This document shows, piece after piece, positions 1 through 5,639 of a stretch of 5,654 nt of DNA. Position 1 is the stretch's first letter. Every line of letters starts with the position of its first letter. This DNA comes from JASFJH01 sp050117725 (lineage in GTDB: Bacteria > Pseudomonadota > Gammaproteobacteria > AKS1): positions 1 through 5,654 of the forward strand of contig JASFME010000152.1 of the NCBI GenBank assembly GCA_050117725.1, in the 5' to 3' direction. The notes beneath the pieces were generated by a model that did no database searches, was not told the DNA's origin, and was given only the letters and a program-made list of their open reading frames with translations. A program made the position numbers and the translations under genes.

Positions 1-2130
1 GTTTTCCGCGATATAGACTTCACCATTGGGTGCGCGGTGGATGGCATCCGGCGGGCACTCCTTCATGCAATGCGGGTGTTCACAGTGTCGGCAGGAAGTC
101 GGTACGTGGATTGAAGAAAAGGTCGGGCCGGCTTCGCGATTCAGACGCGAGGTACCATAGTGGGTTTCGGCACAGGCCTTTTCACAGTTATCGCAGCGCA
201 CACAGAGTGACTCGTCGATGAGCAGGACGTCGGTAGCTTCGCCAAGACCCTGTTGCACAAGAAAGCTGATAATAGTGCCGGAATCAGGCGTGTTTTCCAT
301 TTGCACGCTATTTTTCAGACGCGCCTGGTAGATACGTTCCATCTCGCGGCGCACATCCTGATCGCTATCCATGAGTTTCTTGAATTCATTGCCATCCAGC
401 ACGATGGTTTCGGTATTGACCGCCGCCCGTACTGTCGCCGTGCGCCGGTTATCGCCGAGCAGGGCCATTTCACCGACATAGTTGCCGGCAGGCAGGTAGG
501 AAAGCACGATATCCTTGCCGCCGATCTGACGTGACACGGTGAGTGAGCCACGGCGCACCAGTTCCAGAGTTTCGCCTTCATCGCCTTCGTTAAAGACAAT
601 ATCACCGGCTTTGTATTGTTTTAATTGTGCAGTGCTGACGATCGGTTGCAATTTTTCGGCAGGCGTATTCGGTGCGAGGTGCGCCTGCACAGCGCGCAGC
701 AGGAAGGCTTCATCAATGACACGCTTGACAGATTCAACTGAACTGATGGTCTTGTTCATCGAGCGGCGTGGTGTCTCGATGAGAATGCAGTTGTTACCTG
801 CATGCACTGTCGCGGAGCGACGATGCCCCGAAATCAGGCTCATTTCGCCGAAGAAGGCACCTTTACGCAAGGCTATCCGTTGGGAAGGGTCTTCCGGATT
901 GATCTCAACGTTGACTTCGCCATCGACAATGGAAAAGAAGGTGTTGGTGTAGTCATTACGACGGAAAATCGTATCACCGGCAGCAGGTGTGCGAATGTCA
1001 CTGTCGAGCATGAATTCGCGCAACTGCAAGATCGTCAGACCGGCAAGCACTGGCACATTTTCCTGGATAACTTTCAGGCACTCGTCAACGGAGATGCCAC
1101 CTTTCATCTGGCTGAAATGCTTGAACTTCTCCTTGAGCAAAGGTTCGTCGGCCGGTTCAACATCGTTACCCTGGATAAACTCGATGACTTCGTAGCCCTG
1201 GTTCATGGCCTGTTTGATCAGCGGGTAGCCAGCCAGCGCGCCAACGATGTAAAGACCTTCAACGTTGGATTCGTATTGTGAACTCAGCGCAGGAACTGCA
1301 GCAGGATCATCGCTTGGGAATTCGATACCGCATGATTCGACGAAACGACGTGGCGGTATGGCGCCGAGCCGGGCAATCACTCGGTGGCAACTGATTTCGG
1401 TATCGCCGTTGGGGGTGCTGATAGTGATCTTGCCGCGTTCACCATTATCATTCGGCGAGTCATAACCATCGACACGCAAGGTACTGGACTTGTAGTAACA
1501 GGTGATAATGCCCTTGTCGATGGCGGCATTGATCGCGTCCTCGTTGCCCTGTTTGGCGCGCGAAAATTCATCACCGCGGTTAAGGATGATGACATTGTTC
1601 TGTTCGGACAGTGCCACGGCATTTTCAATCGCGGCATCACCGGCACCGATGACAACGATCGTTTCATCGGCATATTCCTTCGGATCGTCGAGCTGGTATT
1701 GCACCATCTCAAGATCCTGGCCATCGACACCGAGTTTACGCAGATTGCCCTGCAGCCCGATGCCGAGAATGACGTGATCGGCTGTGACGGTTTCGCCGTT
1801 TTTCAGGGTCAGGCTGAAATTGCCCTTGTTGCCGCTGATGCCGGTGACTTCGGCATTGTATTTGACGTTTACCTTGAGGTTGGCGACTTCGCTGTCCCAG
1901 GTACCAAGAATATCTTCACGGGTACCGGCACTGAAATGTAACGGACTGCGCAGGGGAAGCACCTGCGGTTCGTCCATGACATGTTTGCCTTTCTGGTATC
2001 TATAAATTGTATTGGAAAGGTGATCGCTGCTTTCCAACAGGACATGCGAGACACCCAGCTCGGCAGCATGTGCAGCCGCGCTCATGCCACCCGGGCCTGA
2101 GCCAACGATCGCAATCGCAAAATCGCTCAT
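1..2130 (-). CDS. FAD/NAD(P)-dependent oxidoreductase fused to two cyclic-nucleotide-binding domains and a 4Fe-4S ferredoxin module (3' end cut by window)
   Basis: The frame is open from the ATG at 2130 to base 1 without a stop, giving 710 residues with the C-terminus missing. The start is supported by a GGAGG site 8 bases upstream and by the FAD Rossmann motif beginning at once (GSGPGG, residues 10-15). Domains in order: an oxidoreductase fold (about 1-320) with a second Rossmann motif GAGDAAIE (162-169) and a closing segment GLYIVGALAGYPLIKQAMNQ (292-311); cNMP domain 1 (about 360-475, cassette FGEMSLISGHRRSATV at 427-442); cNMP domain 2 (about 490-605, cassette VGEMALLGDNRRTATV at 552-567); and a ferredoxin-like module from about 636 with C643-X2-C646-X2-C649-X3-C653 and C680-X2-C683-X4-C688-X3-C692-P. 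No redox CXXC is present in the flavin part, so a thioredoxin-reductase-like reaction is unlikely. R185 and R191 after the second Rossmann motif hint at NADPH. By inference it moves electrons from NAD(P)H through FAD to Fe-S clusters under control of a nucleotide or other ligand. No signal peptide is seen, so it is probably cytoplasmic. Substrate and partner are unknown. Domain calls are firm; the function is not. Confidence 0.9.
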   Translation of the reverse strand, partial: MSDFAIAIVGSGPGGMSAAAHAAELGVSHVLLESSDHLSNTIYRYQKGKHVMDEPQVLPLRSPLHFSAGTREDILGTWDSEVANLKVNVKYNAEVTGISGNKGNFSLTLKNGETVTADHVILGIGLQGNLRKLGVDGQDLEMVQYQLDDPKEYADETIVVIGAGDAAIENAVALSEQNNVIILNRGDEFSRAKQGNEDAINAAIDKGIITCYYKSSTLRVDGYDSPNDNGERGKITISTPNGDTEISCHRVIARLGAIPPRRFVESCGIEFPSDDPAAVPALSSQYESNVEGLYIVGALAGYPLIKQAMNQGYEVIEFIQGNDVEPADEPLLKEKFKHFSQMKGGISVDECLKVIQENVPVLAGLTILQLREFMLDSDIRTPAAGDTIFRRNDYTNTFFSIVDGEVNVEINPEDPSQRIALRKGAFFGEMSLISGHRRSATVHAGNNCILIETPRRSMNKTISSVESVKRVIDEAFLLRAVQAHLAPNTPAEKLQPIVSTAQLKQYKAGDIVFNEGDEGETLELVRRGSLTVSRQIGGKDIVLSYLPAGNYVGEMALLGDNRRTATVRAAVNTETIVLDGNEFKKLMDSDQDVRREMERIYQARLKNSVQMENTPDSGTIISFLVQQGLGEATDVLLIDESLCVRCDNCEKACAETHYGTSRLNREAGPTFSSIHVPTSCRHCEHPHCMKECPPDAIHRAPNGEVYIAEN

Positions 2131-2138
2131 GCAGTCCC

Positions 2139-2143
2139 CCTCC
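2139..2143 (-). promoter_or_regulatory. Shine-Dalgarno site of the leftward fusion gene
   Basis: Read on the minus strand, this is GGAGG inside the purine run GGAGGGGGA (2143-2135), 8 bases before the ATG at 2130-2128. It is a near-ideal ribosome binding site and decides the start of the fusion gene. Confidence 0.85.
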
Positions 2144-2163
2144 GGACTATGACTTCCATTTAA

Positions 2164-2179
2164 CACGTCCCCGTACGTG
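2164..2179. repeat. Short inverted repeat CACGT-N6-ACGTG
   Basis: CACGT (2164-2168) and ACGTG (2175-2179) are perfect 5-base arms around a 6-base spacer. The repeat sits 34 bases upstream of the fusion gene start, in the likely 5' leader or promoter. Arms this short occur by chance; it is listed because it sits next to a longer palindrome. Confidence 0.3.
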
Positions 2180-2186
2180 ATAACGC

Positions 2187-2203
2187 CTTGTCCTGCGGAC
2201 AAG
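2187..2203. promoter_or_regulatory. Perfect palindrome CTTGTCC-TGC-GGACAAG, candidate operator
   Basis: Two perfect 7-base arms flank a 3-base centre, 57 bases upstream of the fusion gene ATG. It could be an operator for a dimeric regulator or a small hairpin in the leader mRNA. It does not match the FNR (TTGAT-N4-ATCAA) or CRP (TGTGA-N6-TCACA) consensus. There is no good T-run after it on either strand and no gene ending nearby, so a terminator is unlikely. The half-sites recur at 2280-2296. No regulator can be named from the sequence. Confidence 0.4.
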
Positions 2204-2279
2204 AATTTTCGAGAATGTTTGATATCCCGCTAGGGCAATAATATTAGAGCATCCGCCGTGGCACTTTTTTCTTGCGTTG

Positions 2280-2296
2280 TTGTCCTGGCGTGGACA
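2280..2296. promoter_or_regulatory. Inverted repeat TTGTCC-N6-GGACA, second candidate operator
   Basis: TTGTCC (2280-2285) and GGACA (2292-2296) flank TGGCGT, giving five perfectly paired bases per arm. The half-sites are those of the palindrome at 2187-2203, but the spacer is 3 bases longer. The two centres are about 93-94 bases apart. The shared half-sites suggest, but do not prove, a common binding protein; the different spacing argues against a strict dimer site. Confidence 0.3.
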
Positions 2297-2332
2297 GTAA
2301 CCTTACAGCAGCACAGGTAACCGATCAATCCA

Positions 2333-2347
2333 TGCAATGACATTGCA
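2333..2347. repeat. Perfect palindrome TGCAATG-A-CATTGCA
   Basis: Seven-base arms pair perfectly around a single central A. The site lies mid-way in the divergent region, about 200 bases upstream of the leftward gene start and about 245 upstream of ccmF. A single-base loop makes an RNA hairpin unlikely, so if it is functional it is a DNA-binding site. No known consensus is recognised. Confidence 0.35.
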
Positions 2348-2517
2348 ACCTGATTTCTGTGTAAGCATTTTCAGCGTTATGCGGGACATTGTCACGTGCG
2401 GAGAGTAACTGGCATATTCCCGGGTAAACGTGTCAGGATATCCGCAAGACTATGATTGTTTTAATTGTGCGTGTGTTCGTTCATCTTTACCCGTATAGTT
2501 GGCCCTGCTACGCTGGG

Positions 2518-2547
2518 TTGTTCATGGCGAACGCATAATTATATAAA
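2518..2547 (+). promoter_or_regulatory. Possible sigma-70-type promoter of the ccmF operon
   Basis: TTGTTC (2518-2523) as -35 and TATAAA (2542-2547) as -10 are separated by 18 bases, inside an AT-rich stretch just upstream of ccmF. Transcription would begin near 2554, leaving a leader of about 40 bases. The -35 matches only three of six consensus bases, so this is a weak call made mainly from position. Confidence 0.25.
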
Positions 2548-2583
2548 ATCTTTTAAAAAAACAATAAGTTACTAAATAGTCGT

Positions 2584-2587
2584 AGGA
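2584..2587 (+). promoter_or_regulatory. Shine-Dalgarno site of ccmF
   Basis: AGGA lies 6 bases before the GTG at 2594 (context TAGGAA). It supports the GTG start rather than a later ATG such as the one at residue 17. Confidence 0.6.
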
Positions 2588-2593
2588 ATATCC

Positions 2594-4579
2594 GTGACAA
2601 CTTACCTGGTAGAGCTTGGTCATTTTGCGACATGGCTGGCGATGAGTGTCGCTATGGTACAACTGCTGGCGCCGTGGTTTGCGCAACGGGCGGGTATGCC
2701 GGCGATTGCCGGTTTGAGTAGGCAGGCAGCCCACCTCGTGCTCGTGCTCATGACGCTGGCCGGTGCTTCCCTGATTTATTCATTTGTCATCAGTGATTTC
2801 AGTGTGCTTTACGTGGCGCAGAACTCGAACCAGCGCCTGCCCATGCTGTACAAGGTCACTGCCTTGTGGGGCGGGCACGAGGGTTCGTTGTTCCTCTGGG
2901 CCTGGGTACTTGCGGTGTTTACCGCCGTGCTGGCCGAGCAGGGACGGCGGCATTTCCCGTTACGCATGCCGGTGGTGCTGGCCGTGCAGGCCGGCCTGAT
3001 GCTGGGTTTCCTCGGTCTGATCCTGTTTCTTTCCAATCCGTTCGAGCGTCTGTTACCCGCTGCTGCGGATGGCCGGGATCTTAATCCGTTGTTGCAGGAC
3101 CCCGGTATGGCCTTCCACCCGCCGATGTTGTACCTCGGTTACGTCGGCTTCTCGGTGCCATTCGCGTTTGCCCTGACGGCGCTGATCACGCGCTGGGAGA
3201 GCGCCTTGTGGGTCGGTTTGATCCGGCGCTGGGCCCTGATTGCCTGGTTGTTCCTGACCATCGGCATCACGCTGGGCGGCTGGTGGGCCTATTATGAGCT
3301 CGGCTGGGGTGGTTACTGGGCCTGGGATCCGGTGGAAAATGCTTCGTTTATGCCATGGTTGCTGGGCACGGCGCTGATCCATTCGATTACCGTACAGGAA
3401 CATCGACATATGCTACATGCCTGGAACCAGTTCCTGGCAATTGGCACGTTTGCGTTGTCACTGCTCGGCACGTTCCTGGTGCGTTCGGGGGTGCTGTCAT
3501 CGGTGCATGCGTTTGCCGTGGACCCGGGTCGGGGCCTGTATATCCTGATCTTCATGTGTCTCGTGCTCGTGATCGCGTTTGGCCTGTTTCTGCTACGTGG
3601 CCGGGAAAGTTCGCGTGAAGGGATTGAATCAGTTGCCTCCCGCGAGGCACTGTTTGTCGGCAACAATGTGCTGTTTCTCGTGGCGACACTGTGTGTCATG
3701 CTCGGCACGCTTTATCCACTCGCGCTGGAAGCGGTTAATGGTGCGAAGATCACCGTCGGGGCACCGTATTTCAATGCGGTTATGGTGCCGCTGTTTCTGC
3801 TTCTGTTGTTGCTCATGGGGATTGGGCCGTTGACGCCGTGGCGCAAGGCCAATCTCGCGCGCTGGTGGCAACGTATGCGCTTGCCCCTGGCGCTCGGTAT
3901 CGTGGCCGGGACAGGCCTGTTGTTGCCCGGCGAGGTGCCACACTGGACGGCACCGCTCGCCGGCGGCCTGGTGGTTTTTGTGCTGGCAACGCTGCTCGAA
4001 GACGCCCGGCGTGCAGTAGGGCGTCGCCGCGCACAATTCAGCGAGAGCACCGCGCAGGCATTGTTACGCACCGTGCGCCGCAATCGCCGCTATTATGGAG
4101 GCATGACCGTCCACCTGGGCATCCTGATCATCGCGATTGGCCTGGTCGGCTCCGGCCTGTTCAAATCAGAAAAGGTTGTGCTGATGACGAAGGGAGACAC
4201 GGTGACGGTCAGTGATATTACGCTACGCTTCGATGGTACCCGCGAATTCAGCAAGGACAATTATTTCGCCTTGCAGGGACAGTTCCGGCTGGTTGGTACG
4301 GACAGGGTGTTGCAACCGGAGCGGCGCAAATACCCGGTACAGGAGGCGCCGACCACGGAGTCTGCGATTGATTCGAGCCTGTGGCGCGATGTGTACGTAG
4401 TTATTGGTGAAGTCCACGAGGACAGGTGGAGCGTGCATGTGTATGTGAATCCGCTGGTGCAATGGATCTGGTGGGGAGCCGGCATTATTCTGCTCGGTAT
4501 CGTATTGACACTGAGTCAGCGTATCCGCCTGCCGGCAAGAGCGCGTGTCGGTCAGGCACAAGCTGCCAGCAGGGGTTGA
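2594..4579 (+). CDS. ccmF: Cytochrome c-type biogenesis protein CcmF (heme lyase subunit)
   Basis: This 661-residue multi-spanning membrane protein has the usual length for CcmF. It is the core of the System I heme lyase: it takes heme from holo-CcmE and, with CcmH/CcmI, joins it to the CXXCH cysteines of apocytochromes c at the periplasmic face. Family signatures are complete: ELGHFA near the start (7-12), LWGGHEGS (91-98), and the tryptophan-rich WWD segment (about 229-255, core WGGYWAWDPVENA). The four histidines expected as heme ligands are present: P-His H175 (AFHPPM) and H305 (SSVHAF), and TM-His H263 (LIHS) and H507 (MTVHLG). About 15 hydrophobic segments are visible, with a soluble periplasmic stretch at about 523-622 before the last one. 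The start is GTG, chosen because the conserved N-terminus begins at residue 7 and an AGGA site precedes it. The gene leads the operon here; ccmG follows after 2 bases. No ccmE lies immediately upstream, which differs from the common ccmABCDEFGH order. Confidence 0.97.
   Translation: MTTYLVELGHFATWLAMSVAMVQLLAPWFAQRAGMPAIAGLSRQAAHLVLVLMTLAGASLIYSFVISDFSVLYVAQNSNQRLPMLYKVTALWGGHEGSLFLWAWVLAVFTAVLAEQGRRHFPLRMPVVLAVQAGLMLGFLGLILFLSNPFERLLPAAADGRDLNPLLQDPGMAFHPPMLYLGYVGFSVPFAFALTALITRWESALWVGLIRRWALIAWLFLTIGITLGGWWAYYELGWGGYWAWDPVENASFMPWLLGTALIHSITVQEHRHMLHAWNQFLAIGTFALSLLGTFLVRSGVLSSVHAFAVDPGRGLYILIFMCLVLVIAFGLFLLRGRESSREGIESVASREALFVGNNVLFLVATLCVMLGTLYPLALEAVNGAKITVGAPYFNAVMVPLFLLLLLLMGIGPLTPWRKANLARWWQRMRLPLALGIVAGTGLLLPGEVPHWTAPLAGGLVVFVLATLLEDARRAVGRRRAQFSESTAQALLRTVRRNRRYYGGMTVHLGILIIAIGLVGSGLFKSEKVVLMTKGDTVTVSDITLRFDGTREFSKDNYFALQGQFRLVGTDRVLQPERRKYPVQEAPTTESAIDSSLWRDVYVVIGEVHEDRWSVHVYVNPLVQWIWWGAGIILLGIVLTLSQRIRLPARARVGQAQAASRG
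4571..4575 (+). promoter_or_regulatory. Shine-Dalgarno site of ccmG
   Basis: AGGGG inside the last codons of ccmF, 6 bases before the ATG at 4582. It selects this ATG over starts further upstream in the same frame, which would lie inside ccmF. Confidence 0.65.
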
Positions 4580-4581
4580 GC

Positions 4582-5097
4582 ATGCGCAGGTTGTGGTGGT
4601 TGATCGTTCCCGGCCTGGTGGCGTTGATTGTGCTGCTTGCTTACGGCCTGACCAGTGATCCGCGCTATATACCGTCACCACTGATTGGTAAACACTTCCC
4701 GCAGATCAAGGGGCAAAACCTGCAGGGTCAAGCAGTCGTGCTCGGGGCAGGCAATGGTCGGCCACAGGTGATCAATGTCTGGGCTTCATGGTGCGTATCG
4801 TGCAGGGCCGAACACACTGTATTGTTACGCGGAGCGCGTCGCTACGCGGCAAGCGTCGATATAGTCGGCATTAACTACAAGGATCAATTGGCCGATGCGC
4901 AAAGCTGGCTGAGCCGGCTGGGTGATCCGTATGCCTGGTCATTTCAGGATCTCGAAGGTCGCACTGGCATTGAACTGGGTGTCTACGGCGTACCCGAGAC
5001 ATTTTTTGTTAACCGCGAGGGTGTAATTGTGCACAAGATCGCCGGACCGTTAACGGATGAATCACTTGGCGAAGGGATAACGATGATTGCAAATTGA
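4582..5097 (+). CDS. ccmG: Thiol:disulfide interchange protein CcmG/DsbE, membrane-anchored thioredoxin-like
   Basis: This 171-residue protein has one N-terminal membrane anchor (about 5-22, after MRR) and a periplasmic thioredoxin fold. CcmG receives electrons from DsbD/CcdA and keeps apocytochrome c cysteines, or CcmH, reduced for heme attachment. The active site is W70-C71-V72-S73-C74 within NVWASW..CRAEH, followed by the family segment GVYGVPETFFV (133-143) with the cis-proline P138 and the conserved Glu139. The dipeptide between the cysteines is VS; CcmG proteins often have proline in the second position (VP), and E. coli has PT. The ATG at 4582 places the anchor at the N-terminus and has AGGGG upstream. 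A longer frame open from 4426 is only overlap with ccmF. It sits 2 bases after ccmF and is very probably co-transcribed. Confidence 0.96.
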   Translation: MRRLWWLIVPGLVALIVLLAYGLTSDPRYIPSPLIGKHFPQIKGQNLQGQAVVLGAGNGRPQVINVWASWCVSCRAEHTVLLRGARRYAASVDIVGINYKDQLADAQSWLSRLGDPYAWSFQDLEGRTGIELGVYGVPETFFVNREGVIVHKIAGPLTDESLGEGITMIAN

Positions 5098-5144
5098 AGG
5101 TTGCATTAAGTAGCACACCTCCATGCCGTATTCATAACACGAAC

Positions 5145-5639
5145 ATGACAAGAATAATCAGTATATTTATTTTGTTGCTTATATCTGTTACAGGCAATGT
5201 ATTTGCAGACCCGGTGGCAGAAGATCCAGGTGAACGCGAGATGCTGATGATCGCGGCAAAACTGCGCTGCGCAGTGTGCCAGAACCAGCCTGTCTCGGAA
5301 TCGAACTCCGGCCTTGCCCAGGATATGCGGCAGATTATCCGCGAACAGCTCGAACAGGGACGAAATGAAGAGGAAATTATTTCCTACTTTGTCGATCGCT
5401 ATGGTGATTATGTCCTGTTAAAACCCCGCAAGGCCGGCAGTGGTTTGCCGCTATGGTTGTTCCCACCCATTATTCTGCTAATGGTTGCGATGTTTGCCTT
5501 TCTGGTTATGCGTAAACGTCCCGCTAACGAACCGGTAGAGCCGGATTCTACGCTCAGCGATGAAGATCGTGAACGTATTCGCCGTGCCCGTGAAGAAGAG
5601 CGCAAGCACCAGCAGGAAAATGATAAGGAAGACTCATGA
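5145..5639 (+). CDS. ccmH: Cytochrome c-type biogenesis protein CcmH (N-terminal LRCxxCQNQ domain)
   Basis: From the ATG this is 164 residues, normal for the short CcmH of bacteria in which CcmI is a separate gene. CcmH is a periplasmic-facing thiol-disulfide protein that binds and reduces apocytochrome CXXCH and works with CcmF and CcmI. A signal peptide is seen (about 1-21, likely cut at VFA-DP), then the hallmark LRCAVCQNQ (40-48) with redox C42 and C45, SNSGLAQDMR (53-62), RYGDYVLLKP (85-94), a membrane segment (about 102-122) and a highly charged cytoplasmic tail. The ATG at 5145 is preferred because it puts the signal peptide at the N-terminus, but it has no evident Shine-Dalgarno site. 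An in-frame TTG at 5094, overlapping the ccmG stop, would add 17 residues and is the only alternative. The stop overlaps the next start as ATGA. Confidence 0.95.
   Translation: MTRIISIFILLLISVTGNVFADPVAEDPGEREMLMIAAKLRCAVCQNQPVSESNSGLAQDMRQIIREQLEQGRNEEEIISYFVDRYGDYVLLKPRKAGSGLPLWLFPPIILLMVAMFAFLVMRKRPANEPVEPDSTLSDEDRERIRRAREEERKHQQENDKEDS

Larger units (their letters stand above)
2131..2593. other. Divergent intergenic region (463 bases)
   Basis: This lies between the start codons of the leftward fusion gene and rightward ccmF, so it must hold the promoters of both units. I find no coding frame with a good start or recognisable protein, no tRNA-like fold and no clear terminator. It contains several short perfect inverted repeats (2164-2179, 2187-2203, 2280-2296, 2333-2347), a T6 run at 2265-2270 with no hairpin before it, and an AT-rich tract (about 2534-2580) directly upstream of ccmF. 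No convincing sigma-70 promoter was found for the leftward gene; the closest -10-like element is TATTAT on the minus strand (2243-2238), which lacks a recognisable -35. Confidence 0.8.

Noticed and set aside
253..1941. Open frames on the plus strand (for example 253-534, 539-952, 802-1281, 1384-1941)
   Set aside because: They lie antisense to the 710-residue minus-strand gene, whose domains are recognisable throughout. None of them shows a known motif or a good ribosome site.
2187..2210. Hairpin CTTGTCC-TGC-GGACAAG followed by AATTTTC as a rho-independent terminator
   Set aside because: No plus-strand gene ends upstream and the T-run is short and interrupted. On the minus strand no T-run follows. 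An operator or leader hairpin fits better.
2250..2273. T6 run at 2265-2270 as a terminator tail
   Set aside because: The preceding bases form no stem longer than three pairs and no gene ends there.
2131..2593. FNR/DNR or CRP consensus sites linking anaerobic control to both units
   Set aside because: I looked for TTGAT-N4-ATCAA and TGTGA-N6-TCACA and found no acceptable match.
2522..2734. Minus-strand open frame reaching into the divergent region
   Set aside because: It starts inside ccmF, ends in AT-rich non-coding DNA and has no recognisable domain.
4426..4581. Longer N-terminus of CcmG (start upstream of 4582)
   Set aside because: The extension lies wholly within ccmF, would bury the membrane anchor behind a charged leader, and the ATG at 4582 has a good ribosome site.
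2809..4681. Minus-strand open frames and alternative plus frames across ccmF (for example 3053-3409, 3629-4036, 4223-4681)
   Set aside because: They are shadows of ccmF caused by GC-rich codon use. Their translations are rich in Arg/Pro/Ser and carry no family signature.
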